Source: JAVBUZ01 sp031554725
GTDB taxonomy: Bacteria; Bacillota; Clostridia; Lachnospirales; Lachnospiraceae
Assembly: GCA_031554725.1 (NCBI GenBank)
Contig: JAVBUZ010000125.1
Coordinates: forward strand, 1 to 16,459
Direction of reading: 5' to 3'
Length of the DNA stretch: 16,459 bases
Shown: one piece after another, positions 1 through 8,333 of the stretch
Layout: each line of letters begins with the position of its first letter
How positions within the stretch are numbered: position 1 is the stretch's first letter
The notes under the pieces: model-generated
The model's input: the letters and a program-made list of their open reading frames with translations, nothing else
What the model was told of the DNA's origin: nothing
Databases searched by the model: none
Program-made: the position numbers and the translations under genes

Positions 1-1
1 T

Positions 2-2203
2 ATTCCACGAGTTTTAAATATGTACGAGAATTATCCATTTTGGTATACCTTCTTTACCGAGCTTGGTTATCGTGTGGTACTATCTCCTAGCTCAAATCGT
101 AAAATATATGAATTAGGTATTGAATCCATCCCTAGTGAATCCGAGTGCTATCCGGCAAAGCTTGCCCACGGACATATTGCTTGGCTCCTTACTCAAGACA
201 TCGACTTTATCTTCTATCCTTCCGTTTTCTATGAAAGGAATGAATTTGAGGATGCCAATAATCATTATAACTGTCCTATCGTTACATCATACTCTGAAAA
301 TATTAAAAATAATGTAGAAGAAATTGGTCGTGGTGAAATGGCTTTCCGCAATCCTTTTATGTCCTTTAGAGATGCTGATACTATCGCTAGTGCTTTAATT
401 AAAGAATTTACCGATATATCTTCTTCCGAAATAAAAGCTGCCGTAGCTAAAGCTTGGGTAGAAATGGATGCTGCTCGCTTAGATATGATGAAAAAGGGCG
501 AAGAAACCATTGCTTACTTAAAAGAAACGGGTAAAAGAGGTATCGTTTTAGCTGGCCGTCCTTACCACATTGATCCAGAAATCAATCATGGTATTCCTGA
601 ATTAATTACCTCATATGATATTGCTGTTTTCACAGAGGATTCCATTTCTCACTTAGCTGCTCCAGAGCGTCCTTTAATTGTGTCTGACCAGTGGATGTAC
701 CATTCCAGACTTTACGCTGCTGCAAGCTATGTAAAAACAGTGGATAATATTGACCTAATCCAGCTAAACTCCTTTGGTTGTGGACTTGATGCCGTAACCA
801 CTGATCAGGTAAACGATATTTTATCTGACTCTGAAAAGATTTATACCTGTTTAAAGATTGATGAGGTTAACAACTTAGGGGCTGCAAGAATTCGTATTCG
901 TTCTCTTTTATCTGCTATTCATGTAAAAGAAAAACTAAATGCAAAACGTACGATTCGTTCTTCTGCTATCGAAAAAGTTTCTTTTACCGAAGAAATGCGT
1001 AAAGACTACACGATTATTTGTCCTCAAATGTCACCAATACATTTTGACATTTTGCAACCAGCATTCAATGCTTGCGGATATAACTTCGTTGTTTTGAATA
1101 ATGATAATAAACATTCTGTAGATGTCGGTCTTAAGTATGTAAACAATGATGCTTGTTACCCTTCATTATTAGTGGTGGGGCAGATTATGGAAGCCTTACT
1201 TTCAGGAGAATACGATTTAGACAAGACTGCTATCATCATGTCACAGACTGGTGGTGGATGCCGTGCAACCAACTACATTGGTTTTATCAGACGTGCCCTA
1301 AAGAAAGCGAACATGCCTCAAATCCCTGTTATTTCCCTTAACTTGGGAGGCATTGAAACCAATCCTGGTTTCCACTTAAATGCCGATTTACTTATGCGTG
1401 CCGCTTTCGCTGCTACCTTCGGTGACATCTTTATGCGCTGTGTATATCGTATGCGTCCTTACGAGGTTACTCCTGGAAGCGTAAATGCCATGCATCAAAA
1501 ATGGCTTAAGGTAGTACAGGAATTTGTTTCTGCTAAGCATATGAGCTTCTTTAAGTTTAATCAGCTATGCCGAGAAATCATTCGTGATTTTGATGCAATT
1601 CCGATTAAGCATACGAAAAAGCCTCGTGTTGGTGTAGTTGGCGAAATCCTAGTAAAATACTCACCTGCTGGAAATAATCATCTTGTGGAATTATTAGAAT
1701 CAGAAGGCGCTGAAGCGGTTGTTCCTGATTTGATCGACTTTATGCTCTACTGTTTCCACAATCAAATATACAAAGCCGAAGAGCTTGGCACTAGCAAAAA
1801 GTCTGCTAGAGTTTCTGCTCTGGGTATATGGGCACTTGAACGTCTACGTGGTGCCGCTCGAAAAGAATTTAAAGCTAGCAAGAATTTTGACCCACCAGCT
1901 ACAATAAATGATACTGTAGAAATGGCAAAACCGATTGTTTCTATTGGTAACCAAACTGGTGAAGGCTGGTTCTTAACTGGTGAAATGGTTGAACTAATTC
2001 ATGCTGGTGTTCCCAATATCGTTTGCTGTCAGCCATTTGGTTGCCTACCTAATCATGTTGTTGGAAAGGGTGTTATCAAAGAGCTACGTAAGCACTATCC
2101 TGCTTCTAATGTGGTTGCTATTGATTACGATCCAGGAGCAAGTGAGGTTAATCAGCTCAATCGTATTAAGCTAATGCTTTCTACCGCGCAAAAGAATCTC
2201 TAG
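2..2203 (+). CDS. 2-hydroxyacyl-CoA dehydratase activase-type protein (DUF2229/HgdB-like), C-terminal part
   Basis: The reading frame is open from the left edge, so the gene starts outside the window. The first codons read IPRVLN and run straight into the Met at base 20, so that Met is internal. Residues counted from it: a DUF2229-like segment at about 1-165, then two HgdB/COG3580-like segments at about 173-300 and 330-727. Conserved-looking cysteines sit in ECYPAKLAHG (C43), NSFGCGLD (C254), NNDACYPS (C379), TGGGCRATNY (C414) and VCCQPFGC (C669, C670, C675). They are plausible iron-sulfur ligands, which is inference. Full-length relatives are about 1400 residues, with two BcrAD/BadFG ATPase domains before this region, so about half is missing from view. 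In the family, activases use ATP hydrolysis to drive electrons into radical dehydratases; the role of these giant fused versions is unsettled. The gene converges on the ABC operon and ends at a strong shared terminator. Confidence 0.85.
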   Translation: MPRVLNMYENYPFWYTFFTELGYRVVLSPSSNRKIYELGIESIPSESECYPAKLAHGHIAWLLTQDIDFIFYPSVFYERNEFEDANNHYNCPIVTSYSENIKNNVEEIGRGEMAFRNPFMSFRDADTIASALIKEFTDISSSEIKAAVAKAWVEMDAARLDMMKKGEETIAYLKETGKRGIVLAGRPYHIDPEINHGIPELITSYDIAVFTEDSISHLAAPERPLIVSDQWMYHSRLYAAASYVKTVDNIDLIQLNSFGCGLDAVTTDQVNDILSDSEKIYTCLKIDEVNNLGAARIRIRSLLSAIHVKEKLNAKRTIRSSAIEKVSFTEEMRKDYTIICPQMSPIHFDILQPAFNACGYNFVVLNNDNKHSVDVGLKYVNNDACYPSLLVVGQIMEALLSGEYDLDKTAIIMSQTGGGCRATNYIGFIRRALKKANMPQIPVISLNLGGIETNPGFHLNADLLMRAAFAATFGDIFMRCVYRMRPYEVTPGSVNAMHQKWLKVVQEFVSAKHMSFFKFNQLCREIIRDFDAIPIKHTKKPRVGVVGEILVKYSPAGNNHLVELLESEGAEAVVPDLIDFMLYCFHNQIYKAEELGTSKKSARVSALGIWALERLRGAARKEFKASKNFDPPATINDTVEMAKPIVSIGNQTGEGWFLTGEMVELIHAGVPNIVCCQPFGCLPNHVVGKGVIKELRKHYPASNVVAIDYDPGASEVNQLNRIKLMLSTAQKNL

Positions 2204-2231
2204 AATAATGATTTACCCTCGTTGGGTAAGA

Positions 2232-2266
2232 AAAAAAGGTGTCAGATTTTATCTGATACCTTTTTT
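2232..2266. terminator. Bidirectional intrinsic terminator between convergent genes
   Basis: A 15-bp stem (2232-2246 with 2252-2266) with one G-T mismatch encloses a 5-nt loop. The A-rich arm and T-rich arm give a U tract on either strand. It lies 28 bases past the stop of the left-edge gene and 29 bases past the stop of the ABC receptor gene, so it can end both transcripts. Confidence 0.9.
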
Positions 2267-2295
2267 AATCTACATAAGTATTATTTAGCTGCTCT

Positions 2296-3156
2296 TTATT
2301 GTAAATCTCCACCTTCAACAACAAGATTATCTGGATCTACCGCATCCCCATACACACCCTTTAAGGTTGCTTCAAAATCTGCATGAAAGAATTGTTCTTC
2401 CGCTAACGCTTTTATTTCATTATTAAGCCACTCTAAAAGCTCCTTATTTCCTTTTTGTACAGCTGGTGCAATGGCATCTAAGCTACCTAATGATTCAATT
2501 CCCACTGCATACCCTTTATTTTGTAATGCCCAAGCTAATACTTCGGTATTATCTGTGGAGAAAGCATCTCCTCTTCCATCTAAGAGAGCATCATAGGCTT
2601 CCTGATATTCATCAAATTTTAGCAGATTAATTTCCGGATTATTTTCGTTAAAATAATTTTCTGCGGTGGTACCTTTTACCACGATTAAGGTCTTATCCGC
2701 CAAGTCTTCTACCGAGCCAATCAAGCTATTTTCTGGCGAAACTACTCCTAATGCTACTTTCATATATGGTAGCGCAAAATCAACTTTTTCACTTCTTTCA
2801 TCTGTTACGGTGAAATTAGCTAAAATAATATCCACTTTCCCAGATTGCAAATATTCTACGCGACTAGCTGCTTCTACATATACAAATTCTACTGCATCCT
2901 TACTTCCTAGCAAATCCTCTCCAATTCGCTCTGCAAAGAATACGTCATAGCCTTGATTCTCACCATTTTCATCAACATAGCCAAAAGGATTTTTATCACT
3001 AAAAATACCGATTTTGATGGTGCCATCTTTTTTGATTTCCTCTAAGTTTCTTACCTTAGCTACTGCACTTTTTGCTTCTTCCTTTGCGCCACATCCAATT
3101 AGTGTGCTCGCAATCAAACTTACTACCAAAATAACTCCTAAAACTTTCTTTTTCAT
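2296..3156 (-). CDS. Polar amino-acid ABC transporter substrate-binding lipoprotein
   Basis: 286 residues. A lysine-rich signal peptide ends in the lipobox LIGC (Cys22), so the protein should be lipid-anchored on the outer face of the membrane. The body is a family-3 solute-binding protein: GTIKIGIFSDKNPFGY near the start of the first lobe, then ANFTVTDERSEKVDFALPYM, typical of the ligand pocket and hinge. This second stretch resembles CjaA/PEB1-type receptors, which bind cysteine or acidic amino acids. Cysteine is my favoured guess but the ligand is not fixed by sequence. It is the last gene of a four-gene operon, 20 bases after the ATPase gene, with ribosome site GAGG ahead of the ATG. Being last and next to the terminator is unusual only in order, not in content. 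Certain as a receptor; ligand uncertain. Confidence 0.93.
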   Translation of the reverse strand: MKKKVLGVILVVSLIASTLIGCGAKEEAKSAVAKVRNLEEIKKDGTIKIGIFSDKNPFGYVDENGENQGYDVFFAERIGEDLLGSKDAVEFVYVEAASRVEYLQSGKVDIILANFTVTDERSEKVDFALPYMKVALGVVSPENSLIGSVEDLADKTLIVVKGTTAENYFNENNPEINLLKFDEYQEAYDALLDGRGDAFSTDNTEVLAWALQNKGYAVGIESLGSLDAIAPAVQKGNKELLEWLNNEIKALAEEQFFHADFEATLKGVYGDAVDPDNLVVEGGDLQ

Positions 3157-3176
3157 AATAATTCCTCACTCATTTT

Positions 3177-3932
3177 TTATTTTACTGTTTCATATTGAAA
3201 ACTATTTAAAAATTGCCTTGCTCTTTCCGATTTCGGGTTTTCAAAAAAATCTTTTGGATTACTTTCCTCCACAATTTCACCCTTATCAATAAAGATAATC
3301 CTGTCTGCTACACTTTTTGCAAACTCCATCTCATGTGTAACAATTACCATTGTCATACCTGATTTTGCTAATTCCAAAACCACCTGTAATACTTCTCGCA
3401 CCATTTCTGGATCAAGTGCTGCTGTAATTTCATCTAATAGCAAAATCTCCGGATGCATAAGAAGTGCTCTTACTATGGCAACCCTTTGCTTTTGTCCTCC
3501 TGAAAGCTGTCTGGGATATTCATTCCTTTTTTCATAAAGTCCCACTCTTGTAAGAAGTTCTTCTCCCTCTTTTTGCAACTCTTTTTTCTCTCTTTTTTGA
3601 ACCATTCTAGGTGCTAAAAGTAAATTGTCCATAATTGTCATGTTGGGAAAAAGATCATAGCTTTGAAAGACCATTCCTATTTTTTCTCTAACCTGATGAG
3701 CCTTCTCTTTTTCTTTTTCAATGCTTTTTCCTTGCAATTTAATGGTTCCAGAATCAATATCCTCCAAGCGATTTAAGCATCGTAAAAATGTACTTTTCCC
3801 GCACCCCGATGGTCCTACTATTACTACTACCTCACCTTTTTTTATTGAAAAGGAGATATCCTCTAGAATTGTCACCTGCTTCACAAAGGATTTCGTTAAA
3901 TGCTCCACTTCCAATACATATTCCTCTGACAT
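3177..3932 (-). CDS. Polar amino-acid ABC transporter ATP-binding protein (GlnQ type)
   Basis: 251 residues, the usual length for GlnQ/HisP-type ATPases. All nucleotide-binding motifs are visible: Walker A GPSGCGKST (40-48), Q-loop Gln90 in VFQSYDLFP, ABC signature LSGGQKQR (143-150), Walker B ILLLDE (163-168), D-loop ALD (172-174) and switch His200 in VTHEM. It powers amino-acid import by dimerising under the two permeases encoded just upstream. Start ATG is preceded by GGGAGG with a 5-nt gap, and only 10 bases separate it from the preceding permease stop. The D-loop region reads EITAALDPE where most relatives have EPTSALDPE; the variation is conservative. The subfamily is certain; the substrate follows from the receptor. 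Confidence 0.96.
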   Translation of the reverse strand: MSEEYVLEVEHLTKSFVKQVTILEDISFSIKKGEVVVIVGPSGCGKSTFLRCLNRLEDIDSGTIKLQGKSIEKEKEKAHQVREKIGMVFQSYDLFPNMTIMDNLLLAPRMVQKREKKELQKEGEELLTRVGLYEKRNEYPRQLSGGQKQRVAIVRALLMHPEILLLDEITAALDPEMVREVLQVVLELAKSGMTMVIVTHEMEFAKSVADRIIFIDKGEIVEESNPKDFFENPKSERARQFLNSFQYETVK

Positions 3933-3942
3933 AAATACCTCC

Positions 3943-4620
3943 CTAGTTCAATAATCTTTTTTCTAAAGTAGACGACAATCTTGAAAACGGAAAACATATA
4001 AGAAAATACATCAGAAAAACTACCGCGTAAATTCCCAATGCAATTGATGGATTGACATATCTATTGGCATCAATAATCTGTTTTCCCACCTTTACCACTT
4101 CGACCACCCCAATTAATACCACCAAGGATGTTGTTTTAATCATTCGTGTTAATAGGTTTATTGCCGAAGGCAAAAGCCTACGTATGGTTTGTGGTAAGAT
4201 GATATAAATATATACCTGCCATTTTTTTAACCCTAAGCTAAACCCGCTTTCATATTGATGCTTGGGTATTGCAATTAAGGCCGTCCGCACTAAATCTCCC
4301 ATTTCTGCGGTTCCCCAAAATGTAAACACTATAATCGCCGCATTTTCCCCCGACAAATTAATTCCCAAGTGTTTTGCCGCCCCAAAGTATACTAAAAATA
4401 AAAGCACTAATTGTGGCATAATTCTCACCGTTTCCAAATAAATCCTACAGATAGCTCTAATCCCTTTGCTTTGGAGATTCATGATCATCCCTAAGAAGAA
4501 GCCGAAGGTAATCGAAAGTAGCATCGCTAGAAGTGCAATACGCAGTGTCACCCATAGGCCTTCGCAAAGTCTTATAAAGTTTGTTCCTTTAAATAAAATT
4601 TCAAGTCCCGTACTCTGCAT
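3943..4620 (-). CDS. Polar amino-acid ABC transporter permease (second)
   Basis: 225 residues from the chosen ATG at 4620. The reading frame is open further upstream to 4653, but an excellent ribosome site AAAGGAGG (4628-4635) lies 7 nt before the ATG at 4620, so that start is preferred. The protein has about five hydrophobic segments and the cytoplasmic EAA loop (SLGLKKWQVYIYIILPQTIR), which docks on the ATPase. This is the HisM/GlnP permease family. It overlaps the end of the first permease gene by 20 nt, and its ribosome site lies inside that gene, implying translational coupling. The two permeases should form the heterodimeric channel of the importer. Confidence 0.93.
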   Translation of the reverse strand: MQSTGLEILFKGTNFIRLCEGLWVTLRIALLAMLLSITFGFFLGMIMNLQSKGIRAICRIYLETVRIMPQLVLLFLVYFGAAKHLGINLSGENAAIIVFTFWGTAEMGDLVRTALIAIPKHQYESGFSLGLKKWQVYIYIILPQTIRRLLPSAINLLTRMIKTTSLVVLIGVVEVVKVGKQIIDANRYVNPSIALGIYAVVFLMYFLICFPFSRLSSTLEKRLLN

Positions 4621-5260
4621 AGCGCATCCTCCTTTCAACGAACGTACAAACAAGTGAAATCGGTAATAAAATAATTAGATATGCTACCACTAGCATAAAT
4701 AGTGCCTCATCTGTGTTGTATGAAATCCCAATTAAATCTTTTGTCACAAACATTAAATCAGCAAGAGCAACGGCACTAAAGACCGACGTTTCTTTAATCA
4801 GAAAAATGATGTTTGCACAAAATATCGGTATGGAATTAGAAATTGCTTGTGGAAGTATTATGAACAGAAGTACCTGACTTTTTTTCATGCCTAAGCTTAA
4901 TGCGGTCTCAATCTGAATTTCTGCTACATTATCTACCCCACTACGAAATGCCTCGGCCATATAGCTTCCCCCTAAAAAGGTAAGCCCAATTACTGCGCAT
5001 GCCCTTGAACTTAATACAATTCCTATCTTGGGTAATCCAAAGTACAAAAAAAATAGTTGAATGAGCAAAGGAGTGTTTCTAGATAGCTCTATATATCCTG
5101 ATACTATGCTTTTTAAGATTGGTAGCTTTAAATATCTTATGGTGCTACACAAAAGCCCCACAATAATGGCAAAAACAATCCCCATACTGGCCATCTGCAA
5201 TGTCAGTTCCGCCGCTTCCACATAAAGTGGTAAATGTGTTTTGATAAAATTGACGTCCAC
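4601..5260 (-). CDS. Polar amino-acid ABC transporter permease (first gene of operon)
   Basis: 219 residues starting with GTG at 5258-5260, preceded by AAGGAG with about 8 nt spacing; there is no better ATG nearby. It shows the HisMQ permease pattern: an early membrane span, ELSRNTPLLIQLFFLYFGLP (typical of the family), and the EAA loop TALSLGMKKSQVLLFIILPQA that contacts the ATPase. It is first in the operon and overlaps the second permease by 20 nt. It is divergent from the second permease, as expected for a heterodimeric channel. A strong promoter lies about 115 bases upstream. Confidence 0.93.
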   Translation of the reverse strand: MDVNFIKTHLPLYVEAAELTLQMASMGIVFAIIVGLLCSTIRYLKLPILKSIVSGYIELSRNTPLLIQLFFLYFGLPKIGIVLSSRACAVIGLTFLGGSYMAEAFRSGVDNVAEIQIETALSLGMKKSQVLLFIILPQAISNSIPIFCANIIFLIKETSVFSAVALADLMFVTKDLIGISYNTDEALFMLVVAYLIILLPISLVCTFVERRMRYAEYGT

Positions 5261-5297
5261 TATGCTTTCTCCTTAATTTGTTATCTAGCCATGTTCT

Positions 5298-5317
5298 TCA
5301 TAGCTTTCTTACTATGA
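5298..5317 (-). other. Small hairpin in the ABC-operon leader
   Basis: A perfect 6-bp inverted repeat (TCATAG / CTATGA) with an 8-nt loop lies in the untranslated leader between promoter and GTG start. It has no U tract and does not match a riboswitch that I recognise, so it may only be a structured leader element. Confidence 0.3.
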
Positions 5318-5375
5318 TATGCTTTATTAGATGCTGTGATATCTCTTTTTTATTTCCTATTAATTCCATATGAAT

Positions 5376-5404
5376 ACTATATTATCATGTAATGTTTTTG
5401 TCAA
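5376..5404 (-). promoter_or_regulatory. Sigma-A type promoter of the amino-acid ABC operon
   Basis: Read on the - strand, TTGACA (5399-5404) is followed after 17 nt by TATAGT (5376-5381). This is a near-consensus vegetative promoter. Transcription should start near 5369, leaving a leader of roughly 110 nt before the GTG start. The rest of the 5261-5503 gap holds only this leader and the terminator of the next gene. Confidence 0.8.
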
Positions 5405-5444
5405 TTACTTTTTCATATTTTATTTTGCGCGTTTCTAGGCAATC

Positions 5445-5477
5445 AAAAAAGAGAGAACTTAACGAATCCTCTCTTTT
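5445..5477 (-). terminator. Intrinsic terminator after the small lipoprotein gene
   Basis: On the - strand the arm AAAAGAGAG (from 5477-5469) pairs with CTCTCTTTT (from 5455-5447) across a 13-nt loop, followed by a run of T to 5445. It lies 27 bases past the stop of the lipoprotein gene and insulates the ABC promoter downstream. Confidence 0.75.
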
Positions 5478-5503
5478 ACCTTCCATTATCTTCAAAAGCT
5501 AGT

Positions 5504-6028
5504 TTATTTTCTTTTTCCTTCAAAAAAAATTCCATCAAAGCTAAAAAATATTGTGTTTTTATCTTTAATATATAGATGCGCTCCTGCTTCATATGAGTTA
5601 TCTATATCTACTACTGTAATCCATTCGTTTGTTATTCCCAAGGTAGCAAACGTCATTCCTTGGTTATATTCTACAGCAAACTCTTCTGCTGTTATTTCAT
5701 TGACTTGGTACTCCGGTAATTCTGTTTTCATGCCATCACTAATAAAATAATCTTCTCCGTACTCCACTTCTTTGCCAATATAGCCTTCCATTTCTTCCTT
5801 AGACATAGCAGATATGCCCGATGCATAATAGTTGGTTATCTTCCATGTTCCATAGAAGCTTTCAGCCGTTATTTCTTCTGTATCTTCTCCCTTGGTTTCA
5901 GCTATGCTGCTTTTTGAGGTGCTAGTGCTTGTCTTTTTTGTCTGCTCTTGTTTTTGATTACCATCGCCACACGCAGTTAAGACACCTATCATTCCTATCA
6001 ATACTGCCCCAAAAGCTAACTTTTTCAT
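5504..6028 (-). CDS. Small lipoprotein with a GTW-containing C-terminal domain, function unknown
   Basis: 174 residues. The signal peptide ends at lipobox LTAC (Cys20), followed by a low-complexity, Ser/Thr/Lys-rich tether (about 22-55) and a compact domain beginning FYGTWKITNYYASG. The G-x-W followed by alternating hydrophobic positions recalls the first strand of lipocalin-like barrels. IGKEVEYGEDYFISDG and FFSFDGIFFE also suggest a beta-rich fold. I recognise no assigned function. Start ATG is supported by AAGGAG about 7 nt upstream. It lies 109 bases after the large lipoprotein gene and has its own terminator. A 17-bp palindrome lies 32 bases upstream of the start. Probably a surface or envelope lipoprotein; nothing further can be claimed. 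Confidence 0.85.
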   Translation of the reverse strand: MKKLAFGAVLIGMIGVLTACGDGNQKQEQTKKTSTSTSKSSIAETKGEDTEEITAESFYGTWKITNYYASGISAMSKEEMEGYIGKEVEYGEDYFISDGMKTELPEYQVNEITAEEFAVEYNQGMTFATLGITNEWITVVDIDNSYEAGAHLYIKDKNTIFFSFDGIFFEGKRK

Positions 6029-6060
6029 AATTTTTCTCCTTTTGTTGCTCCATTTACTAT

Positions 6061-6077
6061 ATTAGTAATGTACTAAT
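6061..6077. promoter_or_regulatory. 17-bp palindrome, candidate operator of the small lipoprotein gene
   Basis: ATTAGTA-ATG-TACTAAT is a perfect 7-bp inverted repeat with a 3-nt centre. It abuts a possible -10 box (TATAGT on the - strand, 6056-6061) for the lipoprotein gene; the matching -35 is poor. No T tract follows, so it is not a terminator. A dimeric repressor or activator site is the likeliest reading. Confidence 0.4.
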
Positions 6078-6137
6078 GTCCGTATTTTATTCATTTTTCA
6101 AAATCAATAATATCATTTAGGCAATGCTTTTATACTG

Positions 6138-8333
6138 TCATTCATTCAAATAAAGCTGTACTCTGTTTTGTATTATTTTTGCCGTTTCCTCTGGTGAGCG
6201 TTGCCCTGCAAAGCAGCAGACTACTTCATCCATAATAATGCTTTCAATCGTAGAAACTCCCGGAGATGCAAAGGATGCATTTTCAATCAATTCTCTGATA
6301 AGCTCCACATCTTCTTCTTTTGCATTTAAATACCCTTCTGATGTAATTAGAGAATCATTTAGCATTGTTTCAAAAGATGATTTTAATGTTGGAAAGCTAC
6401 TACTAACCCGTGATTCATGCTTTCCTGTTTGGTTTAACACCATATATTCTATAAATTCCCATGCCCCTTGTTTATTTTCACTAGTTGCATTAATGCAATA
6501 TGTATCATTCCCAGATAGCCCATGTCGTGGCTTTCCGTCTAGGGAAGGATATCCTACAACTTCCATATCACCTTCAAAGATGCTTTTTGCCCGCAAATAA
6601 TTATCCACATCATGTAAAACTCGGTCAAAAAACAGTACTCTTCCATCTCCTACTTTATCTTCTGGAGAGTCCTCATCTTCATCATAATTTGCTTCATAAC
6701 CTTCTGCATATTCTAATAATTTCACAAACTCCTCTGAATCAAAATGAGCTGTCCTTGTTTCCCAATCAATCCACTGATCAGACTGAGCCCACCATGACCT
6801 AATCATGATAATTTCTTTGGATTTTCCCTTGGTTCCTCCGCCAAAAAGGGTTGCGCCCCTATGCGCCTCAATATATTCAAGGAACTCATCCATTGTCCAA
6901 TTTGTAACTTCACCAATTTCCGATTTTCTTGTCATAATTGTGTCTATATAAAAGTGAGGCGGAATGCTCGTTAATAACCCATCTATGGTATGTAGTTCTA
7001 GCACCTTAGAAATTAGCATATCCTCTGATAGTTTCTCACTATTATTTAAATACGGCGTTAGGTCCTCCACAATCCCTTTATCTACATAATCCTCTACATT
7101 AATCATATTCGCTGAAATTAAGTCTGGACCATTTCCTGTTGCGAGATCAATCCAAAATCGTTCTGATTCCAAATCAATATCATATGTTTTAATCGTTACA
7201 TGATAGTTCTCATTTTCTACATTAAACTTGCCTACCCTTTTTGTCAGCATATCAGTTGTAGAATAGCATGCAAGTGTTATTTCCTGCTTTTCCTGTTTTT
7301 CACTCTTTTCCGCTCCTATTTCTTCTACCTTCTCATCCATAAATACCATCTGAATCTTCGGTTCTGTGTTAGGAGCTTTCATCACCACACAAATGCTGCC
7401 GGCATTGCTCATAGAAAAAGTTTTAATATCACCACCATTAAAGCCGCCATCAATCCATGCTACGATATTTTCTGCTTCTTTTGTGTCAGGGTTATATTTA
7501 TATAATCCTTCATAGTAACTATATAATATATCTCCATCCACATCCGTAGCTAGCCTAGCATATCCTTTGCTTTCTGGAAGTGTTTGAACCATTCGAACTT
7601 CATCCTTGTCTATGTCTAGACAAAATAATGCATCTTCATTTTTTTCTCTTCCAGCACCATAAATCATACCATCTCCACCTGCTACAAGAGTCGTTATGTC
7701 TTGGTTTTTAGTGCTAAGTTCCTTTATAAAACTTCCATCCTGCTGCAAAACAAGAATTTGTTTTGTATTTATTAAGTCTCCAAGATATATTCTGCCTTGC
7801 TTGTCCTGCACAGCAGAAGAAATATAGACCTCCTCACCCTTATTACTGGTGTTTTTCAAATATAAATATGCATCTGTAATTTCTATAATATTTTTTGCAT
7901 TTCCGTCTAAATCATATTCCTTTAAGAGATATTTTTTTTCTTCTGATGAACCCGATAGTATAAATAGGCTTTTTTCCCCTCCTGAAAATAAGCTTATTAT
8001 TTGATATCCTTGTTCCAGTTTTAACTTTGTCTCTTTCTTTGGGTTTGTTTTACCATTCTTTACCTGTTCTAACTCCCAGCGTCCAAGAAGCAACTCGTTC
8101 TCTCCCGTCTCCAAGCTTCTAGGATATATAACAAACAAGTTTTTATCCACATTCACAAATGCTACCGGTGTGGCATCTGTATCAATTGCTATATTCTGAT
8201 TGATTATGCGATACTCTCTTCCACCATTTTTTGATGTTTCTACATTTGATGAAGATTTGTCTGCATTGCTACAAGCCGTTAGCAAAAAGACCAAATATAT
8301 AAGGCTTATGCAAATTGTTGATATTTTTTTCAT
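6138..8333 (-). CDS. Large lipoprotein: beta-propeller-like half fused to a family-1 extracellular solute-binding half
   Basis: 731 residues from the ATG at 8333. The frame also opens at a GTG at 8345, but GGAGG lies just ahead of the ATG inside that extension, so the ATG is chosen. The signal peptide ends at lipobox LTAC (Cys21). Residues about 40-335 carry repeated strand-turn units (DKQGRIYLGD, GGDGMIYGAG, VDGDILYSYYEGLYKYN) like a beta-propeller. A charged linker (about 336-351, EKSEKQEKQ) leads to the solute-binding half, starting ITLACYS, with ATGNGPDLI, NWTMDEFLEYIEAHRG and GLSGNDTYCINATSENKQGAWEFIEYM, all typical of sugar-type receptors. No permease or ATPase gene sits beside it, so it may serve a distant transporter or act as a sensor. 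Domain limits are by eye; ligand unknown. Confidence 0.88.
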   Translation of the reverse strand: MKKISTICISLIYLVFLLTACSNADKSSSNVETSKNGGREYRIINQNIAIDTDATPVAFVNVDKNLFVIYPRSLETGENELLLGRWELEQVKNGKTNPKKETKLKLEQGYQIISLFSGGEKSLFILSGSSEEKKYLLKEYDLDGNAKNIIEITDAYLYLKNTSNKGEEVYISSAVQDKQGRIYLGDLINTKQILVLQQDGSFIKELSTKNQDITTLVAGGDGMIYGAGREKNEDALFCLDIDKDEVRMVQTLPESKGYARLATDVDGDILYSYYEGLYKYNPDTKEAENIVAWIDGGFNGGDIKTFSMSNAGSICVVMKAPNTEPKIQMVFMDEKVEEIGAEKSEKQEKQEITLACYSTTDMLTKRVGKFNVENENYHVTIKTYDIDLESERFWIDLATGNGPDLISANMINVEDYVDKGIVEDLTPYLNNSEKLSEDMLISKVLELHTIDGLLTSIPPHFYIDTIMTRKSEIGEVTNWTMDEFLEYIEAHRGATLFGGGTKGKSKEIIMIRSWWAQSDQWIDWETRTAHFDSEEFVKLLEYAEGYEANYDEDEDSPEDKVGDGRVLFFDRVLHDVDNYLRAKSIFEGDMEVVGYPSLDGKPRHGLSGNDTYCINATSENKQGAWEFIEYMVLNQTGKHESRVSSSFPTLKSSFETMLNDSLITSEGYLNAKEEDVELIRELIENASFASPGVSTIESIIMDEVVCCFAGQRSPEETAKIIQNRVQLYLNE

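Noticed and set aside
4621..4653. N-terminal extension of the second permease to 4653
   Set aside because: The AAAGGAGG site lies inside the extension, 7 nt before the ATG at 4620, and the added residues do not resemble a permease N-terminus.
6238..7505. Several + strand open frames opposite the large lipoprotein gene
   Set aside because: They lie antisense to a well-supported gene, lack convincing ribosome sites and show no recognisable protein features.
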